Assembly (NCBI GenBank): GCA_021373135.1
Contig: JAJFTH010000010.1
Location: 62,001 to 126,000, forward strand
Direction: 5' to 3'
Length of the DNA stretch: 64,000 nucleotides
Source: Bacteroidales bacterium
Lineage (GTDB): Bacteria; Bacteroidota; Bacteroidia; Bacteroidales; UBA1402
Shown: in pieces, positions 1 to 9,551 of the stretch
How positions within the stretch are numbered: position 1 is the first letter of the stretch
How the letters are laid out: every line of letters starts with the position of its first letter
The notes under the pieces: model-generated
Told to the model about the DNA's origin: nothing
Databases searched by the model: none
What the model saw: only the letters and a program-made list of their open reading frames with translations
Position numbers and translations under genes: made by a program

Positions 1-13
1 GTGCTTTATTGAG

Positions 14-66
14 AAAAAACAGAAACGGACGACATCCGAAAGGAGCCGTCCGTTTCTGTTTTTTTA
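14..66. terminator. bidirectional hairpin terminator
   Basis: Perfect inverted repeat with arms at about 14-31 and 47-64, a 15-nt loop, an A-run on the left and a T-run on the right. It can terminate both a plus-strand gene ending before the window and the minus-strand serC-serA-DUF1015 operon, whose last stop is at position 80. Confidence 0.85.
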
Positions 67-79
67 TTCGGAATTGTGA

Positions 80-1324
80 TTACGACAATTTGTGAATAAC
101 CAACCCTGACCGTAATTTCGGTTCAAACCAGGTTGTCTTGGGTGGCATGATATTTCCGCTATCGGCAATGTTGATGAGCTGTTTCATGGAAACAGGATAC
201 AAAGCCAAAGCAACCTTCATTTCACCACTGTCAACGCGTTTGGAAAGTTCACCCAAACCGCGGATACCACCTACAAAGTCAATGCGCTTATCGGAACGCA
301 GGTCTTTAATGCCGAGTATTTCATCCAAAATAAAATTGGAAGAAATGGTAACATCCAGTACACCAATGGGATCACTGTCATGATAAGAACCTTTTTTGGC
401 TGTCAAGGAATACCAACATCCGGACAGATACAAGGAGAAATTGTGCAGACAGCAAGGCTTGTATATTTCAACACCTTTCTTCTCTACCGTAAAATGCTTG
501 GATACGGCTTCAAGGAAAGCCTCATCGCTCAATCCGTTCAAATCTTTTACCACACGGTTGTAGTCGATGATGGTAAGCTGATTGTCAGGAAAACAGACGG
601 CCATGAAGAAATTGTATTCTTCATCTCCACGATGATTGGGATTTTGTCTGGCTTTCTCCGCTCCTACCAATGCTGCTGCTGCAGAACGATGATGTCCGTC
701 GGCAATATACATGGCAGGCATGGCGGCAAATAGTTCCGTAATGCGTTTGATATCTGCATCATTTCGAATCGACCAAAAATGATGTCCAAAGCCATCAGGA
801 GCAACGAAATCATAAACAGCAGGGGTCGCGGTATATTTTGAAACGATGGCGTCAAGTTCAGGCTGTGCGGGATATGCAAAGAATACCGGTTCGATGTTGG
901 CATCATTGACACGAACATGTTTCATACGGTCTTCTTCCTTATCCCTTCTGGTCAGTTCATGTTTTTTGATCTTTCCGGTCATGTAATCATCCACATTGGC
1001 ACAAACAACAAGGCCATATTGTGTATGCCCGTTCATCGTCTGGGCATAGATGTAATACATTTCCTTCTCATCTTGCACCAACCATTTTTGATCCTGAAAT
1101 TTCTTAAAATTTTCAGCAGCTTTCAGATACACTTTTTCCTCGTGTTCGTCCTGTCCTACCGGAAAATCAATCTCAGGCTTGATGATATGGTAGAGTGACT
1201 TTGGATTGTCGCCGGCTTCAGCACGAGCTTCTTCTGAATTTAAAACATCATAAGGACGCGATGCCACCAATTCTACCAGTTCAACAGGCGGACGCAAGCC
1301 TTTAAAGGGTTTGATCTTGGCCAT
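80..1324 (-). CDS. DUF1015 family protein
   Basis: A 414-residue soluble protein of the DUF1015 family, with the family blocks KKHELTRRDKEEDR (about residues 120-133) and YIADGHHRSA (206-215). The biochemical role of DUF1015 is not something I can assign from sequence. It starts at ATG 1324, four bases after the serA stop, so it is the last gene of the serC-serA-DUF1015 operon; linkage to serine synthesis genes suggests a role near phosphoserine or serine metabolism, but that is inference. No signal peptide or membrane segment is visible. Transcription probably ends at the hairpin at 14-66. Confidence 0.9.
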   Translation of the reverse strand: MAKIKPFKGLRPPVELVELVASRPYDVLNSEEARAEAGDNPKSLYHIIKPEIDFPVGQDEHEEKVYLKAAENFKKFQDQKWLVQDEKEMYYIYAQTMNGHTQYGLVVCANVDDYMTGKIKKHELTRRDKEEDRMKHVRVNDANIEPVFFAYPAQPELDAIVSKYTATPAVYDFVAPDGFGHHFWSIRNDADIKRITELFAAMPAMYIADGHHRSAAAALVGAEKARQNPNHRGDEEYNFFMAVCFPDNQLTIIDYNRVVKDLNGLSDEAFLEAVSKHFTVEKKGVEIYKPCCLHNFSLYLSGCWYSLTAKKGSYHDSDPIGVLDVTISSNFILDEILGIKDLRSDKRIDFVGGIRGLGELSKRVDSGEMKVALALYPVSMKQLINIADSGNIMPPKTTWFEPKLRSGLVIHKLS

Positions 1325-1328
1325 AGAA

Positions 1329-2249
1329 TTATTTATTTACGCGGAAACGTTGATTGCCGTTAACCAGGAAGTCAACAATTTGTTCTGCAGCGGCAATACC
1401 GGCATTGATATTGGCTTCAGCCGTTTGAGCACCCATTTTCTTCGGTGTGGAAAAATAACGTTCCGGAAACTTGGCAGCAAAAGTTGCATGTGCAGCCGGC
1501 ATGATGTCCGTCATATAACGAAGATCGGAACGTTCTTCCATCAGACTGATTAAGCTGACTTCATCAATCACTTCCTTACGGGCGGTATTCACCAATATGG
1601 CACCTTTGGGCATCTTGCCTACCAGCGCAGCATTGATGGAGTTTTTCGTCTCTGGAGTTGCCGGAATATGTACAGAAACCACATCACAGGTTGAATACAG
1701 TTCTTCAACAGAAGAGAGTGCTTTCACACCGTCTTTTTCAATCACTTCAGAAGGACAAAAAGCATCGAATGCAAAAATTTCCATCCCAAAGCCTTTGGCA
1801 ATACGGGCAACATTGCGGCCAACATTTCCATAAGCATGGATACCCAATTTTTTACCTTTGAGTTCGGTTCCCGAAGTTCCATTGTATAAATTACGAACGC
1901 CATAAACCATCAAACCCAAAGCCAGTTCTGCTACGGCATTGGAATTTTGACCAGGAGTATTCATGACACAAACACCTTTTGCTGTTGCAGCATCCAAATC
2001 TACATTGTCAAAACCGGCACCTGCGCGAACAACTATTTTCAATGCCTTGGCTGCATCAAGGACTTCTGCATCAATCACGTCACTGCGAATGATTATGGCA
2101 TCTACATCAGCAACAGCATTCAGCAGTTCCTTTTTTTCTCCGTATTTTTCCAGAAGTACGCATTCAAAACCAGCTTTTGTAACTACTTTTTTGATTCCTT
2201 CTACGGCCACTTTGGCGAAAGGTTTGTCTGTAGCAATAAGTATTTTCAT
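1329..2249 (-). CDS. serA: D-3-phosphoglycerate dehydrogenase
   Basis: First enzyme of serine synthesis: oxidises 3-phosphoglycerate to 3-phosphohydroxypyruvate with NAD+. 306 residues, the short form without a C-terminal ACT domain. Visible are the NAD-binding segment ending in GNVG (about 141-144), the substrate arginine in NTAR (R224), and the C-terminal TPKKMGAQTAEA block (268-279). In most D-2-hydroxyacid dehydrogenases this last block carries the catalytic histidine (TPHxGA); here it is lysine. From memory, lysine is also found in Bacteroides and Entamoeba phosphoglycerate dehydrogenases. Second gene of the serC operon, 147 bases downstream of serC and behind a hairpin, so partly independent transcription is possible. 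Confidence 0.93.
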   Translation of the reverse strand: MKILIATDKPFAKVAVEGIKKVVTKAGFECVLLEKYGEKKELLNAVADVDAIIIRSDVIDAEVLDAAKALKIVVRAGAGFDNVDLDAATAKGVCVMNTPGQNSNAVAELALGLMVYGVRNLYNGTSGTELKGKKLGIHAYGNVGRNVARIAKGFGMEIFAFDAFCPSEVIEKDGVKALSSVEELYSTCDVVSVHIPATPETKNSINAALVGKMPKGAILVNTARKEVIDEVSLISLMEERSDLRYMTDIMPAAHATFAAKFPERYFSTPKKMGAQTAEANINAGIAAAEQIVDFLVNGNQRFRVNK

Positions 2250-2333
2250 ATTTTATCTTCATTTTTTGCCTAATGATTACTTAAGGCTGCACATCAGGCT
2301 GTTTCTAAACTCTTTTTATTCAGATTTTTTATA

Positions 2334-2376
2334 CACAAAAAGCGGGATTCAAGCACCAAAGACCGAAACCCGCTTC
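2334..2376 (-). terminator. hairpin terminator after serC
   Basis: Stem AAGCGGG (2340-2346) pairs with CCCGCTT (2369-2375); on the minus strand it is followed by TTTTTGTG. It sits between serC and serA, so it could end or attenuate transcription from the serC promoter. Confidence 0.65.
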
Positions 2377-2396
2377 TGTTTTTCATCACATTCTCA

Positions 2397-3467
2397 TTAG
2401 TGTGTTTTGGCAAATTCCTGCATGCAATCAACCAAAGCCTGAACGCTTGAAATCGGCATGGCATTATAAATGGAAGCACGGAAACCACCAACTGAACGGT
2501 GGCCTTTGACTCCGACCATACCCCTGGAGGCGGCGAATTTGTTGAATTCATCTTCCAATGCTTCTTTACCATCGTTCATGACAAAACATACATTCATGAT
2601 TGACCGGTCTTCTTTGCAGGTTACTGTACCTTTAAAGAATGGATTGCTGTCAATCTCGTTGTAAAGTAATTCTGCTTTGGCCCTATTTAATTGATAGATA
2701 CCTTCGATTCCACCTTGTTGTTTGTAGAATTTCAATGTCTGAAGTGCCGAATAAATCGGAAGTACAGGAGGTGTATTGAACATGGATTCCTTGGCAATGT
2801 GTGTGTTATAGTTCAACATTGTAGGAATCGGACGTGTCACTTTACCCAGTGCATCTTTGCGGACGATCACCAAGGTAACACCTGCAGGTGCCAAATTTTT
2901 CTGAGCACCGGCAAAAATCAGGACGTAATCTTTGAAATCAATGGGACGTGAAAATATATCTGAAGACATATCTGCAATTACAGGTACTCCAACATGTGGA
3001 TCAGTGTGAGTTTCAGTACCGAAAATCGTATTATTCGTACATAAGTAGAAATAATCGGAATCAGCAGGAACTTCATAATTCTTTGGAATGTAAGTGTAGT
3101 TGTCAGCTTTGGAAGATGCTAAAACATTCACTTCACCAAAAATCTTAGCTTCTTTAATTGCGTTAGATGCCCATGTACCTGTATCAAGAAAAGAGGCTTT
3201 TTTCTCAAGAAAATTGTATGGAGCCATACAGAATTGCAAACTGGCACCACCACCCAAAAAGAGGACTTCAAATTCTTCCGGAATGTTCAAAAGTTCTTTG
3301 ATCATCGAACGAGCTTCGTCGCAAACAGCAACAAATTCTTTGCTACGATGAGACACTTCCAAAAGAGAAAGACCGGTACCGGCAAATTCACGAACAGCAT
3401 CTGCTGTTTGACTGATGGTGTATTCACTCAAAATTGAGGGACCTGCGTAAAAATTATGTTTCTTCAT
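2397..3467 (-). CDS. serC: phosphoserine aminotransferase
   Basis: Converts 3-phosphohydroxypyruvate and glutamate to phosphoserine and 2-oxoglutarate; PLP enzyme of aminotransferase class V. The ATG at 3467 gives [11 protein letters not shown], the standard family N-terminus, and 356 residues. The frame is open upstream to 3515, but those codons lie on the -7 promoter element at 3513-3520, so the longer start is unlikely. The PLP lysine lies in [12 protein letters not shown], and the C-terminal block [13 protein letters not shown] is typical. Head of the serC-serA-DUF1015 group; divergent from rarA. Confidence 0.94.
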   Translation of the reverse strand: MKKHNFYAGPSILSEYTISQTADAVREFAGTGLSLLEVSHRSKEFVAVCDEARSMIKELLNIPEEFEVLFLGGGASLQFCMAPYNFLEKKASFLDTGTWASNAIKEAKIFGEVNVLASSKADNYTYIPKNYEVPADSDYFYLCTNNTIFGTETHTDPHVGVPVIADMSSDIFSRPIDFKDYVLIFAGAQKNLAPAGVTLVIVRKDALGKVTRPIPTMLNYNTHIAKESMFNTPPVLPIYSALQTLKFYKQQGGIEGIYQLNRAKAELLYNEIDSNPFFKGTVTCKEDRSIMNVCFVMNDGKEALEDEFNKFAASRGMVGVKGHRSVGGFRASIYNAMPISSVQALVDCMQEFAKTH

Positions 3468-3512
3468 ATTATATAATGAAAGTTGGTATTTATCACGGTG
3501 AGGAATCAGGCG

Positions 3513-3520
3513 CAAAAGTA
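3513..3520 (-). promoter_or_regulatory. -7 element of serC promoter
   Basis: TACTTTTG on the minus strand matches the Bacteroidetes primary-sigma -7 consensus TAnnTTTG; start of transcription would be near 3508, about 40 bases before the serC ATG. No clear -33 TTTG is visible. Confidence 0.6.
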
Positions 3521-3567
3521 CAAAATATATTTTTGTTAAGCGGCATAAATTCTATATTTTTTTGCTG

Positions 3568-3575
3568 TACATTTG
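3568..3575 (+). promoter_or_regulatory. -7 element of rarA promoter
   Basis: TACATTTG on the plus strand matches TAnnTTTG and lies about 63 bases before the rarA ATG, divergent from the serC promoter. Confidence 0.55.
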
Positions 3576-3637
3576 TAGGGTAACCGTATTAAAATGTAAG
3601 CATTTTTATTGATGGTTTACCTTATCTATTGAATGTT

Positions 3638-4909
3638 ATGATGCAACCGCTGGCAGAGAGACTCAGACCAAAAAACCTGGACGAATACATCGGACAAAAA
3701 CATCTCGTAGGACCACAAGCAGTACTACGAAAAATGATAGATTCAGGCAACATTTCCTCTTTCATTCTTTGGGGTCCTCCCGGAGTGGGGAAAACGACAC
3801 TGGCCAGAATCATCGCCGTTCAGTTGGAGCGGCCTTTCTATACATTGAGTGCTGTCAATTCAGGGGTAAAAGATGTCAGGGAAATTATTGAAAAAGCAAA
3901 AAACAGTCAGTTTTTCAATATAAAAACACCCATTCTTTTTATCGATGAGATTCATCGTTTCAGTAAATCTCAACAAGATTCATTGCTTGGTGCTGTGGAA
4001 AACGGAACATTTATTCTGATCGGCGCAACCACAGAAAATCCTTCTTTTGAGGTGATCGGCCCCCTCCTTTCCCGTTGCCAGGTTTATGTACTTCAATCAC
4101 TTGAGGTTCCCGATTTGGAGGATTTGCTCGAACGGGCATTGACAATGGATGTGGAATTGAAAAAGCGCGACATCGAGGTAAAAGAAAAAGAAAGTTTGTT
4201 TCGATTTTCCGGCGGAGATGCGCGTAAGCTTTTAAATATCATTGAATTGGTCGTAAATGCAGAAGAAGAAAATACGGCCGTGGTCATTACTGACGCCAAA
4301 GTCACTGAACGTTTGCAGCAAAATCCGATGGCTTATGACAAGGATGGTGAAATGCATTATGACATTATCTCTGCCTTTATCAAATCCATCCGTGGTAGTG
4401 ATCCGGACGGGGCTGTCTATTGGTTGTCACGCATGGTCTCAGGCGGTGAGGACCCTAAGTTCATAGCACGACGTTTGCTGATTTCTGCCTCCGAAGATAT
4501 CGGACTGGCCAATCCGAATGCCTTGTTGCTGGCTAACGCCTGTTTTGAAACCGTACAAAAACTGGGATGGCCAGAAAGCCGCATTGCTCTTTCTGAGACG
4601 GCCATTTACCTGGCATCCAGTCCCAAAAGCAACTCTGCCTATATGGCCATCAACGATGCACTTTCCATGGTGGAAGAAACCGGAAATCTTCCCGTTCCTC
4701 TCCACCTTCGTAACGCACCCACCAAGTTGATGAAGCAATTGAATTATGGCAAGGACTACAAATATGCGCACGATTTTGAAAACAATTTTGTGGAGCAAGA
4801 TTTTTTGCCTAAAAAGATCAAAGACAGAAGCATCTGGAAGCCTCAGAACAATGCTTCGGAATTTAAGCTCAAGGAATTTCTCCACAAACTTTGGAAGAAT
4901 AGATATTAA
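3638..4909 (+). CDS. rarA: replication-associated recombination protein RarA (MgsA) AAA+ ATPase
   Basis: Clamp-loader-like AAA+ ATPase acting at stalled replication forks. About 423 residues, the full family length. Walker A GPPGVGKT, Walker B FIDEIHRF, sensor 1 GATTENPSF and arginine-finger block LLSRCQVY are all present, followed by the C-terminal tetramerisation domain (SEDIGLANPNAL block). The open frame begins with TTG at 3629, but two adjacent ATG codons at 3638 and 3641 are more likely starts. Monocistronic, divergent from serC and convergent with the TonB receptor; the hairpin at 4930-4957 follows its stop. Confidence 0.93.
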   Translation: MMQPLAERLRPKNLDEYIGQKHLVGPQAVLRKMIDSGNISSFILWGPPGVGKTTLARIIAVQLERPFYTLSAVNSGVKDVREIIEKAKNSQFFNIKTPILFIDEIHRFSKSQQDSLLGAVENGTFILIGATTENPSFEVIGPLLSRCQVYVLQSLEVPDLEDLLERALTMDVELKKRDIEVKEKESLFRFSGGDARKLLNIIELVVNAEEENTAVVITDAKVTERLQQNPMAYDKDGEMHYDIISAFIKSIRGSDPDGAVYWLSRMVSGGEDPKFIARRLLISASEDIGLANPNALLLANACFETVQKLGWPESRIALSETAIYLASSPKSNSAYMAINDALSMVEETGNLPVPLHLRNAPTKLMKQLNYGKDYKYAHDFENNFVEQDFLPKKIKDRSIWKPQNNASEFKLKEFLHKLWKNRY

Positions 4910-4929
4910 AAAAACAGCCCTGGGGTAAG

Positions 4930-4957
4930 GAGGCTGTCTCAAAATGGCAGCCTCTTT
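4930..4957 (+). terminator. rarA terminator hairpin
   Basis: GAGGCTG (4930-4936) pairs with CAGCCTC (4948-4954), followed by TTT. It is placed just after rarA and before the convergent TonB receptor stop at 4976. Confidence 0.6.
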
Positions 4958-4975
4958 GAAATTGAAATACTACAC

Positions 4976-7351
4976 CTAAAAAAGATATTGAACAGTCAAA
5001 CCAATCTGTCGTGGTCTTCCCTTCTGAGCAAAAGCATGGCCTAAGGATTCAAAGTAGAAAGTATTGTAATATTGATCGAAAGCATTCTTAATCCACAAAT
5101 CAAGCCGTAAATTGCTCTTCAAAAAAGAGACCTGTCCATTGGTAACTCCATAATAGCCCTGACTCAAATCATTATCTTCCGTCCAGCAAATGGAACTTGC
5201 AGCGGTATACTGTGCACCAAGAATTACTTTATTCAGAAAGCCATTCCGCACAATCCAAGAATAATCAGCACCAAAGGACAAGGTATGTTCGGGTATCATG
5301 GGCACACGCTTTCCAGAATAATCCACTTCCGACTCAAGTCCGTTAACCTTGACTGAATCTTTATAGTCCGTAAATCTGGCTTCGGTAAAGCCATACGCAG
5401 CATTCAGCACCAAATTCCCGATAGGTTTTGACAACACACTAATCTCAAACCCTTTACTATAACTTCCTGAAGCATTTTTCATCATCCGTCCAAAACCGTT
5501 GGGAGAGAACTGTGTAATCTGACGGTTGTAGCAATCGATGTAAAAAAGAGCAGCATCCATCTGCAATTTACCTTCAACCGGCTCTGTATGGAAACCCAAT
5601 TCATAATTCCAACTATATTCCGGATCATAACCTATGACGTCCTTCACATTGCTCACATGCTTTGATACGGGGATATTGCCGGCAATTCGACCGACTGTTG
5701 CCGGTGACATGTATGGCTGCAATTTTGCGGTGACACTTTCTTTCATCTGCTCTGTCATGACAGCTTTCAGTTCTGTCTGAATCAGGTCGGAGAAAAGCTG
5801 GATATTATACCCGCCAGCCTGATATCCTTTTGAAAAAGAAGCATATACCTTGTTTTTTGCATTAAAATCATACTGCAAAGATACTTTTGGAACCACCTGC
5901 CAGAAGTCTTTTGAATCAAGGCCTTCAAGAAGCGCATTCGTTGTAATTTCATCTCCAATAGAATTATTCATGTAAGTCATGCTATAATTGAAATGCATGT
6001 TTGCAGAAGAGGAATAATCCAAAGATGCATGTTCGTAATCAATACGCAAACCTGCTGTTGCTGACAATCCTTTCAGCTTTTGGAAATGATACGTGGACTG
6101 ATGGTATATAGCTGCAGAATAGTTATTCTCGGTAAAAAATCCAGGGATGAGCACTTCTTTGTCTGTGATGTCAAAAGACATGAAAGGAGGAAGATTCCTG
6201 ACAATATTACCTTCCAGCAAATTGGTCACACCATCTTCCTTAAAAGCAACAGGTGTATCCGTATCCATATTTTTGTAAAATCCGAAAGCCCCCATCACCC
6301 ACTCATAAGATTTCTTTTCCTTAGATTTCAACACAAATTCCTGAGTAAAGGCATGTTGGTTTTGTTTTTGATTCAGTGAAAAGATAGATTCGGGTGAAAA
6401 GTCCTGATCCAGCTTCAGGTCATCATCCAAAAATTGATAACCTGTCATAGAACTGAAAACGGCCTTTTCCAAAGGCTTTTCCAGTGAGAGACCTGTCGAA
6501 AGCAGATGACGCTTATAGGAAGATACCCCGTCATAACTCACCACTGATTTGTTCTCGCTATAAGGGGCATACGGATAGCCATTCTGCATACTATACTCAT
6601 AACTGACACTTAAATCTGCTTTCCAACCATTTGAAAAACGGGCAGCCCACTTGGTCCGGGCTCCACCGGACTCCAGGTCACCACAGTCCTCGCCGGTGAA
6701 TGTGTTTTTTTCAAACCCATTTCTCTTGTTGTAATTGGCGGATACTGAAAAAGCCAGATTCGGACTGAACACCTGGGCATGAGACAGTTCCACTTTCAGG
6801 TCATTGTAAGAGCCATAGGACAATCTGACGGAATTCCCCGGATTTACAAAAGGGGATTTGGTATGGATGTGAATCAATCCCCCCATGGAATTTCTTCCGT
6901 AAAGTGTTCCTTGCGGCCCACGCAGAATATCAACACACTGAATGTCCTGCAATTCAAAATCGAAGGCGGATTTGTCAAGATACGGGATATTATCTACATA
7001 AAAACCAATAGCCGAAGTGTTCAGGCGGGAACCGATACCCCGGATATAAACAGCAGATGTGATTTTGGAGCCATAATCCGGCACATACAGGTTGGGAATA
7101 CAGACCGAAAGTGCCCTTAGATTTTGAGATTGCTGCACTTCCAGCTGTTTGCCTGAGAGAACTGAATACGAAACCGGAAGATTGTTTAAGAATGAATTTT
7201 CGCGCATAGACTTATTAATCACCACTTCGTCCAGATTAATACTCATACTGTCCGGTTTAATTTTATTTTCTGCAAACTTGCCGGTTTGCTCATTGGTTTT
7301 TGCCTGCAACATCATAAACGGCAAAAACAGCAACATCAAGATCTTCTTCAT
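4976..7351 (-). CDS. TonB-dependent outer-membrane receptor
   Basis: A 22-strand barrel receptor for energised uptake across the outer membrane. The ATG at 7351 gives a signal peptide (MKKILMLLFLPFMMLQA) and 791 residues; the frame opens three codons earlier with GTG. The plug domain carries VYIRGIGSR, DNIPYLDKSAFDF and LRGPQGTLYGRNSMGG (roughly residues 110-165); the protein ends with an aromatic barrel signature (VQYLF). There is no SusC-type carboxypeptidase-like N-terminal extension and no SusD partner, so it resembles siderophore- or cofactor-type receptors of the FecA/IroN style rather than a polysaccharide utilisation system. The substrate is unknown. The regulator at 7404-8420 lies 52 bases upstream in the same direction. 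Confidence 0.9.
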   Translation of the reverse strand: MKKILMLLFLPFMMLQAKTNEQTGKFAENKIKPDSMSINLDEVVINKSMRENSFLNNLPVSYSVLSGKQLEVQQSQNLRALSVCIPNLYVPDYGSKITSAVYIRGIGSRLNTSAIGFYVDNIPYLDKSAFDFELQDIQCVDILRGPQGTLYGRNSMGGLIHIHTKSPFVNPGNSVRLSYGSYNDLKVELSHAQVFSPNLAFSVSANYNKRNGFEKNTFTGEDCGDLESGGARTKWAARFSNGWKADLSVSYEYSMQNGYPYAPYSENKSVVSYDGVSSYKRHLLSTGLSLEKPLEKAVFSSMTGYQFLDDDLKLDQDFSPESIFSLNQKQNQHAFTQEFVLKSKEKKSYEWVMGAFGFYKNMDTDTPVAFKEDGVTNLLEGNIVRNLPPFMSFDITDKEVLIPGFFTENNYSAAIYHQSTYHFQKLKGLSATAGLRIDYEHASLDYSSSANMHFNYSMTYMNNSIGDEITTNALLEGLDSKDFWQVVPKVSLQYDFNAKNKVYASFSKGYQAGGYNIQLFSDLIQTELKAVMTEQMKESVTAKLQPYMSPATVGRIAGNIPVSKHVSNVKDVIGYDPEYSWNYELGFHTEPVEGKLQMDAALFYIDCYNRQITQFSPNGFGRMMKNASGSYSKGFEISVLSKPIGNLVLNAAYGFTEARFTDYKDSVKVNGLESEVDYSGKRVPMIPEHTLSFGADYSWIVRNGFLNKVILGAQYTAASSICWTEDNDLSQGYYGVTNGQVSFLKSNLRLDLWIKNAFDQYYNTFYFESLGHAFAQKGRPRQIGLTVQYLF

Positions 7352-7403
7352 ATTTTGCACCTATTGAATTTTGATGCAAAGGAAGTTCATAAATTAAATT
7401 CCG

Positions 7404-8420
7404 TCAATCCTCATTTGTGAGGAGGAAATCATCTATGTAGCCATGAGTATAAGCATAGACCGTCAGACCCGGAATGGTCTTGATTCGAAGCTTTTCAACG
7501 ATATTCTTACGGTGGGATATCACGGTGGTAAGGCCAATGTTCAACTGATCGGCTATTTCCTTGTTCATGAGTCCCTTGGCGACGAGCCGCAACACCTCTT
7601 TTTCCCTGGAAGTCAAAAGATTCGATGGCTTTTCCACCACAGGCAAAGACAAAAAGTTGTTTCGCCCGAATACTTTGTTTTTTTTATGAAAAGTCGTGAT
7701 GATACTTTCTTCCATTTGCAAAACCAAAGGTCGCAGCAATTTTTGTTCAACCCTGTCCTGAACCAGCAAATCATTGTTCAGTTGATAAAAAGCAAACACG
7801 TTGGAAGCATATCTTAAGTCCATCAGTCTGAATTCAAGGGTTTTCTGCAACAATTTTCTGATTGCGGCAAAAGACTCCCGCAACAAATCAATCCTTCCAT
7901 CATAGAATTCCAGACTATAATTCAATATATCAGAACGTTCAGAAGTGTAATCAGGACTATAATACAATTCATAGACCGTTGCAATATGCGGATTCACCGT
8001 TTGATTTTGCTGTTCAAGTCGAGTCGATAGAAGTAATCTGTATGATGCAAAAAGATCTTTTAACGCGCTTTGCATCAAATGCTTTCCACTCATCATCCTT
8101 TCGTGCATCAAATTTTTCAGGATTTCCTTGGTCAAAAAATCGAATTGATCAAGAAAAAAAGGATATCTGGCCGATAAAAGCGCGGATAATTGTAAAACAC
8201 TATAGCTTGGCAAAGTCGCGGTCGGCACAAATTTCTCGTCCGTAAAAGCCTTCAGAAGATTTAAAAGATAGTCTTCATTGATGGCATTGTCTTTACAAAC
8301 CTGACGCACCGCTTTACCGTTAAAATCTCCGCAAATACCAGCCAAATACATGACGGGAACCAAAGATGGATATTGCAGGATCAAATCAGACAAAATGCTA
8401 TCCGGTGATATTTTTTGCAT
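7404..8420 (-). CDS. LuxR-type transcriptional regulator with DUF542/ScdA-like N-terminus
   Basis: 338 residues from the ATG at 8420; the upstream in-frame ATG at 8450 overlaps the promoter element at 8440-8447 and is rejected. Residues about 12-55 (YPSLVPVMYLAGICGDFNGK block) resemble the DUF542 domain found at the N-terminus of ScdA/RIC iron-sulfur repair proteins, followed by a helical region that could be a degenerate hemerythrin-like bundle. The C-terminal about 65 residues are a LuxR/GerE helix-turn-helix (LTSREKEVLRLVAKGLMNKEIA). Likely controls the TonB receptor downstream; response to iron, NO or redox state is inference only. Confidence 0.8.
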   Translation of the reverse strand: MQKISPDSILSDLILQYPSLVPVMYLAGICGDFNGKAVRQVCKDNAINEDYLLNLLKAFTDEKFVPTATLPSYSVLQLSALLSARYPFFLDQFDFLTKEILKNLMHERMMSGKHLMQSALKDLFASYRLLLSTRLEQQNQTVNPHIATVYELYYSPDYTSERSDILNYSLEFYDGRIDLLRESFAAIRKLLQKTLEFRLMDLRYASNVFAFYQLNNDLLVQDRVEQKLLRPLVLQMEESIITTFHKKNKVFGRNNFLSLPVVEKPSNLLTSREKEVLRLVAKGLMNKEIADQLNIGLTTVISHRKNIVEKLRIKTIPGLTVYAYTHGYIDDFLLTNED

Positions 8421-8439
8421 AAGAAAATCTTTTGAGGTA

Positions 8440-8447
8440 CAAAGATA
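8440..8447 (-). promoter_or_regulatory. -7 element of LuxR-type regulator
   Basis: TATCTTTG on the minus strand (TAnnTTTG), giving a short leader of about 15 bases before the ATG at 8420; it decides that start. Confidence 0.6.
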
Positions 8448-8544
8448 CATTAAATGATGTTATGTCATGTTACAGCCTGAATATCTTGCAAATAAAAGAC
8501 TCTTATGAATTCCAGCAATAAAAGAACCGTATTCATGAAAAGAT

Positions 8545-8552
8545 TATCTTTG
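8545..8552 (+). promoter_or_regulatory. -7 element of the 8574-13757 operon
   Basis: TATCTTTG on the plus strand, about 22 bases before the ATG at 8574; divergent from the regulator promoter about 100 bases away. Confidence 0.6.
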
Positions 8553-8573
8553 CCGTTAAAAAGAGGATGAATC

Positions 8574-9548
8574 ATGTCAGAGACCATTATGAATGTTGAT
8601 TACCGGGATCTTTGTGTAGATGACATTCCTTTACTGTCCAACCGGGAAACCTTGTATACCTTCGATCCTCGGAGCATCCTCGATGAATGCCTCGGGAAAC
8701 ACCGTTACATCGTTTCTTGTGAAAACCTGCTCAGCAATATTCTTCAAAATCAACACGTTGCTGTAAATCAGTATGCAATAAAGCATACCGATCCCGGTCG
8801 AAACAAACTTCTGACTGCAGAAATATCCGGAGATCCGAGAATTTCAATGTATACCCGTTTGAAAAAGGTGGACATTCCGGAAACAATCAAGCATTTGTTT
8901 ATATCCGTACCTCATCCGGAAGCGGATCGGCTTGCAATGGAAAAAGGATGGAGCACCAACTACAGTTATGCGGATTTTCTGGATTTCAACAACAAGATTG
9001 CGCAAAAAGAGCGATTGGGCGACCTGACTCCAACCTGGACAATCATTGATCCAAAGACTTATATGTTCGATGAAACCGAGAATTGTTATTTCAAACGGGA
9101 AATTGGAGCCGGAGGTTATGCCACTTTTCATGCCTCAGATCTTACCGGCATGAAACTTCCAAGCCGTAAATACCCGGCCAGATGGTATAAAGAAACAGCC
9201 ATGGAAGGTGAACCCAGAAGTGTACAAGTGTTTCGTCACGGACCAAAAGAGTACACAGTTTTCGGCTATTCCGAAATGAAGATCCTTTTCAGGAAAAATT
9301 ATGCAGGTGGTCTCATGAGAAAGACCGCCAATCTAACGGATTTTCTTCATGAAAAAATAGCATTGGCATTGGAACGTCTGGACCCGATTTTCAGGGGATA
9401 TACCGGTTTTATGGGACTTGACTTTATAGAGAGTGGCAAAAAATTAATGATACTGGAAGCGAATATTCGGGTTACAATGGCTACCTTTGCCACACTGCAA
9501 CTCAATTCGAGTTCCAGACCAGAACTCGAATTTTACCGTTTTCAATAG
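8574..9548 (+). CDS. ATP-grasp-like protein of unknown function
   Basis: A 324-residue soluble protein. The C-terminal half has ATP-grasp features: GFMGLDFIE followed by LMILEANIRVTMATFA, which matches the acidic metal-ligand strand and the E-x-N-x-R motif of that fold, and a glycine-rich GAGGYATFHA segment near the middle. The N-terminal part (DYRDLCVDDIPLL) is not recognised. It may ligate a carboxylate to an amine, but no substrate can be given. The next gene starts three bases after its stop, so it is co-transcribed with the DedA-like membrane protein. An alternative in-frame ATG lies six codons in (MNVDYRD). Confidence 0.65.
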   Translation: MSETIMNVDYRDLCVDDIPLLSNRETLYTFDPRSILDECLGKHRYIVSCENLLSNILQNQHVAVNQYAIKHTDPGRNKLLTAEISGDPRISMYTRLKKVDIPETIKHLFISVPHPEADRLAMEKGWSTNYSYADFLDFNNKIAQKERLGDLTPTWTIIDPKTYMFDETENCYFKREIGAGGYATFHASDLTGMKLPSRKYPARWYKETAMEGEPRSVQVFRHGPKEYTVFGYSEMKILFRKNYAGGLMRKTANLTDFLHEKIALALERLDPIFRGYTGFMGLDFIESGKKLMILEANIRVTMATFATLQLNSSSRPELEFYRFQ

Positions 9549-9551
9549 GAT

